The notes below the pieces were generated by a model, which saw only the letters and a list, made by a program, of their open reading frames with translations, was not told where the DNA came from and ran no database searches. Below are positions 1 through 5,921 of a stretch of DNA of 8,767 nucleotides, piece by piece. Within the stretch, counting starts at the first letter, position 1, and every line of letters starts with the position of its first letter. Location of the stretch: positions 1-8,767 of the forward strand of contig JAFKJZ010000469.1 of assembly GCA_017305815.1 (NCBI GenBank), given 5' to 3'. Source of the DNA: Hyphomicrobiales bacterium. GTDB lineage: Bacteria; Pseudomonadota; Alphaproteobacteria; Rhizobiales; Kaistiaceae. A program made the translations under genes and the position numbers.

Positions 1-13
1 GGCAGGAGCCTAG

Positions 14-161
14 CAGGCGGCGGCGAATGTTCAATCCGGCCGCCTTTCGCTGGAGCGGGACGAGGCCGGCGTCGGCTTCGTTCCGCGGCTCTGCTGCCGG
101 AGCGATGCCGACCGGATCCGCGAGGCGGCCCGTCGCCTGGCTGGCGAAGCCGGCAGGCAAG
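14..161 (+). other. coding-like stretch without start, possible gene remnant
   Basis: Frame 2 reads as a plausible protein segment from about 23 to 161 (Leu-Ser-Leu-Glu-Arg-Asp, then Asp-Ala-Asp-Arg-Ile-Arg-Glu-Ala-Ala-Arg-Arg-Leu) with G/C-rich third positions. A TAG at 11-13 lies in the same frame just before it and there is no ATG or GTG after that stop. The frame then runs through a repeat and stops at 296-298. It may be the decayed or frameshifted 3' end of an upstream gene; the segment loosely recalls the C-terminal helix of PLP-dependent aminotransferase folds, but that is a weak impression. It could equally be chance in GC-rich DNA. Confidence 0.2.
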
Positions 162-251
162 CAAGCCCCTCACCCAACCCTCTCCCGCGAGCGGGCGAGG
201 GCGCCGCGCGCTCCCTCTCCCTCAGGGAGAGGGTTGGGGCGAGGGCCTGCC
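152..251. repeat. intergenic palindromic repeat, family A copy 1
   Basis: This is an imperfect inverted repeat. The left part (166-186, CCCTCACCC then AACCCTCTCCC) mirrors the right part (224-244, GGGAGAGGG then TTGGGGCGAGGG), and outer GGCAGG (152-157) mirrors CCTGCC (246-251). The centre is GC-rich. Related copies lie at 1421-1541 and 5859-5897. Such CCTCTCCC/GGGAGAGG palindromes are common between genes in Hyphomicrobiales. It sits upstream of the proposed metA promoter and codes for nothing convincing. Confidence 0.7.
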
Positions 252-272
252 GGTCCACGCCTGCAGATTCTA

Positions 273-301
273 TTGCCAACAGTCCTTGGCTCGGGTAGAT
301 C
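273..301 (+). promoter_or_regulatory. candidate sigma-70-type promoter of metA
   Basis: TTGCCA (273-278, five of six matches to TTGACA) is followed after exactly 17 bases by TAGATC (296-301), a weak -10 element. Transcription would begin near 307-308, which is where the first helix of the leader RNA described next begins. That agreement is the main support. Confidence 0.4.
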
Positions 302-303
302 AT

Positions 304-385
304 GCCCATACATCAAGAGTTGGGCCGACGCCCGACGCCAACCTGCCTTTCCGGGCAAGGTGGCACTCCCTCAGGGAGGATGTGG
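304..385 (+). promoter_or_regulatory. candidate SAM-I/SAM-IV-type riboswitch aptamer, metA leader
   Basis: The leader can fold into a four-way junction with the order of a SAM-I-clan aptamer. P1 is ACATC (310-314) with GATGT (379-383), extendable through CCA (306-308) and TGG (383-385). AAGAG (315-319) follows P1, as in SAM-I. P2 is 319-325 with 330-336, loop CGAC. P3 is GCC-A-ACC (337-343) with GGT-GGC (359-364), which keeps the single bulged A of the SAM-I core GGC-A-ACC/GGU-GCC while swapping one G-C pair for C-G. P4 is CTCCC-TCA-GGGAG (366-378). P2 has no room for the SAM-I kink-turn, so it resembles SAM-IV or SAM-I/IV variants more closely. There is no SAM-II signature here. Placement directly before metA fits methionine feedback. 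No covariance model has been run. Confidence 0.5.
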
Positions 386-418
386 CCGATCCGGCAACCA
401 AACGGACCCAGTCACACA

Positions 419-451
419 GCGTCGGACCTTCCAGTACAGGACGACGCCGCC
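419..451 (+). promoter_or_regulatory. metA ribosome binding site in a sequestering hairpin
   Basis: AGGA (438-441) is the Shine-Dalgarno sequence for the ATG at 452. It lies inside a hairpin in which GCGTCG (419-424) pairs perfectly with CGACGC (442-447), and TCC (430-432) can pair with GGA (439-441). GCGTCGG (419-425) is also complementary to CCGACGC (325-331) within P2 of the upstream aptamer. These pairings are mutually exclusive, so the site looks like the expression platform of a translational riboswitch. Confidence 0.45.
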
Positions 452-1399
452 ATGCCGATCAAGATCCCCGATGACCTGCCAGCCCGCCGCAAGCTCGAAG
501 CGGAAGGCGTCGTGGTCATGCGCGCGGCCGACGCCGTGCGTCAGGACATTCGCCCGCTCCGGATCGGCCTGCTCAACCTGATGCCGAACAAGATCACCAC
601 CGAGACGCAGATCGCGCGGCTGCTCGGCGCGACGCCGCTGCAGATCGAGTTGTCGTTGGTGCAGATCACCGACCATGCGCCGCGCAACACCCCGGCCGAG
701 CACATGCTCTCCTTCTACCGGCCCTGGGAAGAGGTGAAGGACGAGCGCTTCGACGGCTTCATCGTCACCGGCGCGCCGGTCGAGCGCATGCCGTTCGAGG
801 ACGTGACTTACTGGGACGAGCTGCGCCGGATTTTCGACTGGACGCAGACGCATGTGCATCGCTCGCTCAACATCTGCTGGGCGGCGCAGGCGGCCGTGCA
901 CCATTTCCACGGCATGCAGAAATACGACCTGCCCGGCAAGGCGTTCGGCATCTACCGGCACCAGATCCCGGCTGCCGCCTCGGCGTCGCACTATCTGCGC
1001 GGCCTTGCCGACGAGTTCGCCGTGCCGGTGTCGCGCTGGTCGGAAGTGCGCAAGAGCGAGATCCCGCAGGGCAGCGGCGTGATCGTGCTGGCCGAGAGCG
1101 AGGAGACGGGCCTGTGCCTGCTCGACGACACTCGCCATCGCGCCCTGCACATGTTCAACCATCTCGAATACGACACCAACTCGCTCGGCGACGAGTATTT
1201 CCGCGATATCAACGCCAAGATCGACGTGGCGCTGCCGGCCGATTATTTCCAGAAGAACGACCCGGCCCGGCCGCCGGTCAATAGCTGGCGCGGCAACGCC
1301 CATTTGCTGTTCGGCAACTGGATCAACGAGATCTACCAGACCGTGCCGTTCGACATCTCGAAGATCGGCCAGGAAGAAGCGACGGAAGTCGCGGCGTAG
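452..1399 (+). CDS. metA: homoserine O-acyltransferase MetA (probably acetyl-CoA-dependent)
   Basis: MetA acylates the hydroxyl of L-homoserine, the committed cytoplasmic step of methionine synthesis. The 315-residue product has the usual family length. It carries NLMPNKITTETQ (42-53), RNTPAEH (78-84), the nucleophile Cys142 in ICWAAQAA, and His237/Glu239 in NHLEYD, matching the Cys-His-Glu triad of the E. coli enzyme. Residue 111, in TGAPVERMPF, is Glu. In characterised MetA proteins Glu here goes with acetyl-CoA and Gly with succinyl-CoA, so homoserine O-acetyltransferase activity is likely despite the usual succinyltransferase label. The ATG at 452 is chosen because family homology begins there and AGGA lies 10 bases upstream. 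The frame is open back to 302, but that part overlaps the structured leader. The gene is monocistronic and convergent with hemA. Confidence 0.95.
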   Translation: MPIKIPDDLPARRKLEAEGVVVMRAADAVRQDIRPLRIGLLNLMPNKITTETQIARLLGATPLQIELSLVQITDHAPRNTPAEHMLSFYRPWEEVKDERFDGFIVTGAPVERMPFEDVTYWDELRRIFDWTQTHVHRSLNICWAAQAAVHHFHGMQKYDLPGKAFGIYRHQIPAAASASHYLRGLADEFAVPVSRWSEVRKSEIPQGSGVIVLAESEETGLCLLDDTRHRALHMFNHLEYDTNSLGDEYFRDINAKIDVALPADYFQKNDPARPPVNSWRGNAHLLFGNWINEIYQTVPFDISKIGQEEATEVAA

Positions 1400-1420
1400 G
1401 CTGCGGGGTTGGGGGAGGAA

Positions 1421-1541
1421 GACCCTCACCCCGGTGCGGGAGAAGGGGCGCGCCTGTGCTCGTTGCCGGCAGTGCGCCAATACGATGAAGGTCGCCGGCC
1501 CAAAAGCCATCGCCCGCTTGCGGGAGAGGGTTGGGTGATGG
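1421..1541. repeat. palindromic repeat, family A copy 2, divided
   Basis: Two pieces of the CCTC-ACCC / GGGAGAGGG repeat flank a unique centre. The left piece (1421-1446) contains ACCCTCACCCC and GCGGGAGAAGG. The right piece (1507-1541) contains CGCCCGCTTGCGGGAG followed by AGGGTTGGGTGATGG. About 60 bases between them (1447-1506) have no counterpart in the other copies. The element fills most of the gap between metA and the shared terminator. Confidence 0.6.
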
Positions 1542-1556
1542 GCTTGCTTGCTGAAA

Positions 1557-1592
1557 CAAAAAAGGCCCGCCGATCGCTCGGCGGGCCCTTTT
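1557..1592 (-). terminator. hairpin terminator of hemA, also facing metA
   Basis: A perfect 10-bp stem, GGCCCGCCGA (1564-1573) with TCGGCGGGCC (1578-1587), has a 4-base loop. Read on the minus strand, the direction of hemA, it is followed by six T (1563-1558). On the plus strand it is followed by four T (1589-1592), so it may also stop metA transcripts less efficiently. Confidence 0.85.
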
Positions 1593-1609
1593 CATTCCAT
1601 AGGGACCGT

Positions 1610-2899
1610 TCAGCCGCCGGCGGGCGGGAACACGTCGAAATGCGAGGCGCCGCCGTTCGCGACCAGGCGAGCGGTCTTCGCCGGGGCGGTGCGGCCCATC
1701 GGCAGCCACAGGCGCTCCCAGACGTCGATCAGCGCGTCGCGCAGGCCGAGGATCAGCTTCTCGTCGTGGCAGGGCGTCGGCGTGATGCGCAGCCGCTCGG
1801 TGCCGCGCGGCACCGTCGGGTAGTTGATCGGCTGGATGTAGATGCCGTGCTCGTCGAGCAGCATGTCCGAGGCCTTCTTGCAGAGGTCCGGATTGCCGAC
1901 GAAGAGCGGCACGATATGGGTTTCCGACGGCATCACCGGCAGGCCGGCGGCGATCAGCACTTCCTTGGTGCGCTGCGCGTGCTGCTGCTGCAGGTCGCGC
2001 TCGACCTGCGAGGTCTTCAGGTGGCGGATCGAGGCCGTGGTGGCGGCCGCGAGCGAGGGCGGCAGCGCGGTGGTGAAGATGAAGCCCGGCGCATAGGAGC
2101 GGACGGCGTCGATGATGGCGCGGCTGGCGGTGATGTAGCCGCCGAACGTGCCGAACGCCTTGGCGAGCGTGCCCTCGATGACGTCGATGCGATGCATCAG
2201 GCCCTCGCGCTCGGCGATGCCGGCGCCGCGCGGACCATACATGCCGACCGCATGGACCTCGTCGATATAGGTCATGGCGCCGTATTTCTCGGCGAGATCG
2301 CAGATGCCGGCGATCGGCGCGACGTCGCCATCCATCGAATAGACGCTCTCGAAGGCGATCAGCTTGGCGCGGCCGGGGCCGGCTTCCTTGAGCAGCTCTT
2401 CGAGATGCTCGAGGTCGTTGTGGCGGAAGATGCGCTTCTGCGCGCCCGAGCGGCGGATGCCCTCGATCATCGAGGCATGGTTCAGCTCGTCCGACAGGAT
2501 CAGGCAGTCGGGCAGGAGCTTGCCGAGCGTCGACAGCGCCGCGTCGTTGGAGACGAAGCCGGAGGAGAAGACAAGGCCGGCTTCCTTGCCGTGCAGGTCG
2601 GCGAGCTCATGCTCCAGCTCGACCAGCGGATGGTTGTTGCCGGAGATGTTGCGCGTGCCGCCGGCGCCGGTGCCCATGCCCTGCGCCGTCTCGACCATGG
2701 CGCGGACGACGTCGGGGTGCTGGCCCATGCCGAGATAGTCGTTCGAGCACCAGACGGTGATTTCGCGCGCGCCGCGCTCCGAGCGCCAGATCGCGTGCGG
2801 GAAGCGGCCCACGATCCGCTCGAGGTCGGCGAAGACGCGGTAGCGCTTCTCGGCATGGAGAGCGTCGATCGCGTCCACGAAAAACGATTGATAGTCCAT
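1610..2899 (-). CDS. hemA: 5-aminolevulinate synthase (ALAS)
   Basis: HemA condenses glycine with succinyl-CoA, using pyridoxal phosphate, to give 5-aminolevulinate, the first step of haem synthesis by the C4 (Shemin) route typical of alphaproteobacteria. The 429-residue length fits bacterial ALAS. Landmarks are MDYQSFF at the start, [13 protein letters not shown] (50-62), [12 protein letters not shown] (76-87), [12 protein letters not shown] (211-222) with Asp213 and His216 near the cofactor, and [14 protein letters not shown] (242-255), where Lys247 should form the PLP aldimine. The ATG at 2899 matches the family N-terminus; the Shine-Dalgarno region is weak (AGAAGCGGA about 12 bases upstream). 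It shares strand with metZ, but metZ ends in a strong terminator 210 bases upstream, so hemA should use its own promoter. No feature looks broken. Confidence 0.97.
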   Translation of the reverse strand: MDYQSFFVDAIDALHAEKRYRVFADLERIVGRFPHAIWRSERGAREITVWCSNDYLGMGQHPDVVRAMVETAQGMGTGAGGTRNISGNNHPLVELEHELADLHGKEAGLVFSSGFVSNDAALSTLGKLLPDCLILSDELNHASMIEGIRRSGAQKRIFRHNDLEHLEELLKEAGPGRAKLIAFESVYSMDGDVAPIAGICDLAEKYGAMTYIDEVHAVGMYGPRGAGIAEREGLMHRIDVIEGTLAKAFGTFGGYITASRAIIDAVRSYAPGFIFTTALPPSLAAATTASIRHLKTSQVERDLQQQHAQRTKEVLIAAGLPVMPSETHIVPLFVGNPDLCKKASDMLLDEHGIYIQPINYPTVPRGTERLRITPTPCHDEKLILGLRDALIDVWERLWLPMGRTAPAKTARLVANGGASHFDVFPPAGG

Positions 2900-2921
2900 C
2901 AGCAGAGTCCGCTTCTTGGAT

Positions 2922-2958
2922 GGGTTCCAAACTAGCCGAGGAACCCTAGCGAGTCCAA
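2922..2958 (-). promoter_or_regulatory. candidate hemA promoter with inverted repeat
   Basis: On the minus strand TTGGAC (2958-2953) and CTAGTT (2935-2930) are separated by 17 bases, a weak promoter match about 31 bases before the hemA ATG. A perfect 7-bp inverted repeat, GGGTTCC (2922-2928) and GGAACCC (2940-2946) with an 11-base spacer, brackets the -10 element. It could be an operator or a transcript hairpin. The regulator is not identifiable. Confidence 0.3.
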
Positions 2959-3109
2959 TGCTGTTTGGCCTTGCGGCAAGTCAAATTCGCGCCGTTGATT
3001 TCAGCTTGGCGCCAGTAATCATGACGACGCGCGGGCCGCCACTGCGCAATTCAGCGCATCTTCTGTCCATGCCGTCGCAGCCGGGCGCCGCAACGCGGCC
3101 CGGCACAGG

Positions 3110-3142
3110 AAAAAGCCGCCGGAACGGGTGCATTCCGGCGAC
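3110..3142 (-). terminator. intrinsic terminator of metZ
   Basis: On the minus strand a 10-bp stem (3142-3133 with 3124-3115; one G-U pair, core CGCCGGAA/TTCCGGCG) with an 8-base loop is followed by five T (3114-3110). It starts 29 bases beyond the metZ stop codon and separates metZ from hemA transcription. Confidence 0.88.
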
Positions 3143-3170
3143 TTTCGGTGGTTCGTGGCGGCGAAAGGAC

Positions 3171-4367
3171 TCAGGCCTTGTCGAGCGCCATGCGGAGGTC
3201 CTCGATCAGGTCGTCGGGATCCTCGAGGCCGATCGAGAGGCGCAGCATGCCCGGCGTGATGCCGAAACCGAGCCGCGCTTCTTCGGAAAGGCGCTGGTGA
3301 GTCGTGGTCGAGGGATGGGTGATCAGGCTCTTGGCGTCGCCGAGATTGTTGGAGATGGTGATGATCTCCAGCGCGGTGGCAACGCGGAACGCCGCGTCCT
3401 TGCCGCCGTCGATCTCGAACGCCATCATCGTCGAGCCGGCGCCCATCTGCTTCTTGACCACGTCGGCCTGCGGATGGTCCGGGCGGCCGGGATAGATCAG
3501 CTTGGCGATCTTCGGGTGGCTGGCGATCGCGTCGGCGATCTTCGCCGCGCTTTCGGTCTGGCGGCGGACGCGGATATCGAGCGTCTCCAGCCCCTTCAGC
3601 AGCACCCAGGCGTTGAAGGCCGACAGCGTCGGTCCGGTCTGGCGCAGGAAATTGTGTAGGTGGTCGTTCACATAGGCTTCGTCGGCGGACAGGATGACGC
3701 CGCCGAGCACGCGGCCCTGGCCGTCGATGTGCTTGGTGGCGGAATAGACGACGACGTCGGCGCCGAGCTTGATCGGCTGCTGCCAGATCGGCGTCGCGAA
3801 CACGTTGTCGACGATGAGCCGCGCGCCGGCCTCATGCGCGATCCTGGCGACCTCGGCGATGTCGATCACTTCGAGGGTCGGATTGGTCGGGCTTTCCAGG
3901 AAGAAGGCCTTGGTGTTCGGCCGCACCGCGTCGCGCCACTGGTTCAGGTCGGTGCCGTCGACCAGCGTCGACTGCACGCCGAAGCGCGGCAGCAGGTCCT
4001 CGACGACGTAAAGACAGGACGAGAACAGCGCCTTGGCGGCGACGACGTGGTCACCTGCCTTCAGCATGCACATCAGCGCCGCCGTCACGGCCGCCATGCC
4101 GCTCGCCGTCGCGCGCGCCGCCGCGGCACCTTCGAGCTGGCGGATGCGCTCCTCGAACATGAACACGGTCGGGTTGGAGAAGCGCGAATAGATGAAGCCA
4201 GGATCCTCGCCCTTGAAGCGCGCTTCGGCCGCCTCGGCGCTGTCATAGGCAAAGCCCTGCGTCAGGAACATCGCCTCCGACATCTCGCCGAACTGCGATC
4301 GGAGGGTGCCGCCATGCACGAGTTCCGTGGCGGGGCGGCGGGGGCGCTTGGCTTTGTCTTCGGACAT
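3171..4367 (-). CDS. metZ: O-acylhomoserine sulfhydrylase MetZ
   Basis: MetZ is a PLP enzyme of the Cys/Met metabolism (gamma-family) group. It replaces the acyl group of activated homoserine with sulfide to make homocysteine directly, bypassing cystathionine. The 398-residue product shows LVHGGTLRSQFGE (16-28), YSRFSNPT (60-67), TASGMAAV (87-94), LIVDNVFATP (184-193) with Asp187 against the PLP ring, and SATKHIDGQGRVLGG (209-223) with Lys212 as the Schiff-base lysine. It is usually named O-succinylhomoserine sulfhydrylase; if MetA here acetylates homoserine, the natural substrate may be O-acetylhomoserine. The ATG at 4367 is preferred because family similarity starts there. The frame is open to 4457, but that stretch is the riboswitch and terminator. 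Expression should fall when SAM is plentiful. Confidence 0.95.
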   Translation of the reverse strand: MSEDKAKRPRRPATELVHGGTLRSQFGEMSEAMFLTQGFAYDSAEAAEARFKGEDPGFIYSRFSNPTVFMFEERIRQLEGAAAARATASGMAAVTAALMCMLKAGDHVVAAKALFSSCLYVVEDLLPRFGVQSTLVDGTDLNQWRDAVRPNTKAFFLESPTNPTLEVIDIAEVARIAHEAGARLIVDNVFATPIWQQPIKLGADVVVYSATKHIDGQGRVLGGVILSADEAYVNDHLHNFLRQTGPTLSAFNAWVLLKGLETLDIRVRRQTESAAKIADAIASHPKIAKLIYPGRPDHPQADVVKKQMGAGSTMMAFEIDGGKDAAFRVATALEIITISNNLGDAKSLITHPSTTTHQRLSEEARLGFGITPGMLRLSIGLEDPDDLIEDLRMALDKA

Positions 4368-4388
4368 TGTGTTCTGATCCCGGATACG

Positions 4389-4411
4389 AAAAAACCCGAC
4401 GCGAAGTCGGG
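4389..4411 (-). terminator. riboswitch-controlled terminator in the metZ leader
   Basis: On the minus strand CCCGAC (4411-4406... read as the complement of GTCGGG) pairs with GTCGGG (complement of 4400-4395) around a 5-base loop TTCGC, followed by six T (4394-4389). It lies 22 bases upstream of the metZ ATG, between the SAM-II aptamer and the gene, so it can act as a premature stop when SAM is bound. Confidence 0.85.
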
Positions 4412-4437
4412 CAAAAATCGGATGTCGGATTTCCGGC

Positions 4438-4500
4438 AACCGACCTTTTAGCGACATTGTTTAACGTGGCGGCAAGCCGGTCGGCTCAAATAGACCACGG
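4438..4500 (-). promoter_or_regulatory. SAM-II riboswitch aptamer upstream of metZ
   Basis: The minus strand has the SAM-II hallmarks in order. P1 is CGTGG (4499-4495) with CCACG (4469-4465). Its loop holds TATTTGAGCC then CCGACC (4484-4479). The 3' segment GCTAAAAGG (4452-4444) carries GGTCGG (4445-4440), which pairs with the loop CCGACC to close the H-type pseudoknot. The bases CCACGTTAAACAA and GCTAAAA match the alphaproteobacterial consensus closely. SAM-II binds S-adenosylmethionine and represses methionine genes. Here it is followed by an intrinsic terminator, indicating transcriptional control. Confidence 0.93.
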
Positions 4501-4511
4501 TAGGCCGTTTT

Positions 4512-4540
4512 CTGATATGCCTCTGGCGGCTTGGCGTCAA
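4512..4540 (-). promoter_or_regulatory. metZ promoter
   Basis: On the minus strand TTGACG (4540-4535) and TATCAG (4517-4512) are separated by exactly 17 bases. Transcription would start near 4505, a few bases ahead of the SAM-II P1 helix, as expected for a riboswitch leader. Confidence 0.65.
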
Positions 4541-4595
4541 CGGTGAGTTCGGATAAGGAGGGCGACCGCTCGGAGCCGAGTGTCGCAGGTTTGTT

Positions 4596-4714
4596 CGCCT
4601 CTCCCCATGGAGAGGTCGGGCCGGAAGGCCGCGGTGAGGGTTTACGGCCTCACCGGAGAGTTTCCTAAACCCTCACCCGCCGGCTTCGCTTTCGATCTCT
4701 CTCCAGGAGAGGCG
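4596..4714. repeat. long palindromic repeat, family B copy 1
   Basis: An approximately 119-bp palindromic element. Outer arms CGCCTCTCC (4596-4604) and GGAGAGGCG (4706-4714) pair perfectly, as do inner arms GGTGAGGGTTTA (4633-4644) and TAAACCCTCACC (4666-4677). GCCGGAAGGCC and CCGGCTTCGC lie between. It closely resembles 5922-6046 in order and orientation. It ends 40 bases before the dCTP deaminase start codon, so a transcript of that gene begun upstream would carry it as a large hairpin. Confidence 0.85.
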
Positions 4715-4754
4715 AAGACATACGGATTGCTGAGAGAGTTGGGGAACGGGTGAG

Positions 4755-5840
4755 ATGACGGATAAGGCAGCAATCGGAATTCTCTCGGCCGAGCAGATCC
4801 GCGCGAGCCTCGCGGCCGGCCAGATCGTGATCGACCGCCCGCTCGACGTTGACCAGGTGCAGCCGGCGAGCCTCGACCTGCGCCTCGGCACCGTCGCCTA
4901 CCGCGTGCGCGCCAGCTTCCTGCCGGGTCCGAACGTGCTGGTGAAGGACCGTCTCGCCGAGCTCACCCTGCACGAGATCGACCTGACGGGCGGTTCGGTG
5001 CTGGAGACGGGCTGCGTCTATATCGTGCCGCTGCTCGAGGGCCTGGCGTTGCCCGCCGATGTGCAGGCCTCGGCCAATCCGAAATCCTCGACCGGCCGGC
5101 TCGATATCTTCACCCGCGTCATCACCGACCGGGCGCAGTCCTTCGACACCATTCCCGCCGGCTACCAGGGCCCGCTCTATCTGGAAGTCTCCCCGCGCAC
5201 CTTCCCGATCGTCGCGCGCACCGGCTCGCGCCTGTCGCAGATCCGCTTTCGTCGCGGCGATACGCGGCTTTCCGATACCGATCTCGCCGCGCTCAATGCG
5301 CGCGAGCCGCTCGTCGACGGTGCGTTCCGCGCATCCGGCGGGCTGCTGCTTTCCATCGATCTCGAAGGTTCGAACGGCATCATCGGCTATCGCGCCAAGC
5401 GCCACACCGGCGTCGTGGACGTCGATCGCCGCGCCGCCTGCGGCGTGCTCGACTACTGGGAGCCGATCCCGGTGCGCGGCAAGGCCGAGCTGATCCTCGA
5501 TCCCGACCAGTTCTACATCCTCGTCTCGCGCGAGGCGGTGCATGTGCCGCCGGACTATGCGGCAGAGATGGTCGCCTTCGACCCGCTGGTCGGCGAATTC
5601 CGCGTCCACTATGCCGGCTTCTTCGATCCGGGCTTCGGCCACCAGGCCGCCGGCGGCGCCGGCAGCCGCGCCGTGCTGGAGGTGCGCAGCCACGAGGTGC
5701 CGTTCATCCTCGAGCATGGCCAGACCGTCGGCCGCCTTGTCTATGAGCGGATGTCGGAGCGCCCGGCCAAGCTCTATGGCAGCGACCTCGGCTCCAACTA
5801 CCAGGCCCAGGGCCTGAAGCTCTCGAAGCATTTTCGGTAG
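4755..5840 (+). CDS. two-domain dCTP deaminase
   Basis: This is a 361-residue dCTP deaminase of the alphaproteobacterial double-length type, expected to convert dCTP to dUTP for thymidylate synthesis in the cytoplasm. E. coli Dcd is about 193 residues and forms a trimer; here two Dcd-like folds are fused. The N-terminal half has QPASLDLRLG (36-45), the SSxxR motif SSTGR (111-115) within ANPKSSTGRLDIF, and IPAGYQGPLYLEV with a catalytic-type Glu144. The C-terminal half (about 235-361) repeats the second part of the fold: AGFFDPGFG (287-295) and AVLEVRSHEVPF with Glu309. It shows no SSxxR counterpart, so the active site probably depends on the N-terminal domain. The ATG at 4755 follows a weak GGGTGAG. 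It is divergent from metZ and flanked by related repeats. Confidence 0.85.
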   Translation: MTDKAAIGILSAEQIRASLAAGQIVIDRPLDVDQVQPASLDLRLGTVAYRVRASFLPGPNVLVKDRLAELTLHEIDLTGGSVLETGCVYIVPLLEGLALPADVQASANPKSSTGRLDIFTRVITDRAQSFDTIPAGYQGPLYLEVSPRTFPIVARTGSRLSQIRFRRGDTRLSDTDLAALNAREPLVDGAFRASGGLLLSIDLEGSNGIIGYRAKRHTGVVDVDRRAACGVLDYWEPIPVRGKAELILDPDQFYILVSREAVHVPPDYAAEMVAFDPLVGEFRVHYAGFFDPGFGHQAAGGAGSRAVLEVRSHEVPFILEHGQTVGRLVYERMSERPAKLYGSDLGSNYQAQGLKLSKHFR

Positions 5841-5858
5841 GCGAAGGACGGTCGAAAG

Positions 5859-5897
5859 ACCCTCGCCCCAACCCTCTCCCGCGAGCGGGAGAGGGCG
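5859..5897. repeat. palindromic repeat, family A copy 3, and hairpin
   Basis: CCCTCTCCCGC (5872-5882) and GCGGGAGAGGG (5885-5895) form a compact hairpin, preceded by ACCCTCGCCCCA as in the copy near position 170. It starts 19 bases after the dCTP deaminase stop codon. It could limit readthrough or protect the transcript end, but no T run follows directly, so it is not called as an intrinsic terminator. Confidence 0.7.
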
Positions 5898-5921
5898 ATG
5901 GCGGTTTTCCGGGCTCGATCT

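Noticed and set aside
152..251. CRISPR-like repeat unit
   Set aside because: Single palindrome with dispersed relatives; there is no regular array of repeats and spacers and no cas gene.
302..451. 50-codon N-terminal extension of metA
   Set aside because: It is in frame but has no MetA similarity, lacks a ribosome binding site and coincides with the highly structured leader; ATG 452 fits family length and has AGGA upstream.
1409..2935. Long plus-strand open frame opposite hemA
   Set aside because: It is the antisense shadow of hemA, Arg/Asp/Gln-rich with no recognisable motif, produced by the GC-rich codon pattern.
2971..2984. Fnr-like box TTGCGGCAAGTCAA upstream of hemA
   Set aside because: Only the right half (GTCAA) resembles the TTGAT-N4-ATCAA consensus; the left half has two mismatches, too weak to call although hemA is a plausible Fnr-type target.
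3043..3058. Inverted repeat TGCGC-N6-GCGCA between metZ and hemA
   Set aside because: Five-base GC arms are expected by chance at this composition, and it is far from the likely hemA promoter.
3660..4451. Plus-strand open frame opposite metZ
   Set aside because: Antisense shadow of metZ with no protein-family features.
4368..4457. 30-codon N-terminal extension of metZ
   Set aside because: It would translate through the SAM-II 3' strand and the intrinsic terminator; the family N-terminus begins at 4367.
4665..5831. 388-codon minus-strand open frame opposite the dCTP deaminase gene
   Set aside because: Composition is typical of an antisense frame, and the plus-strand gene has clear Dcd motifs.
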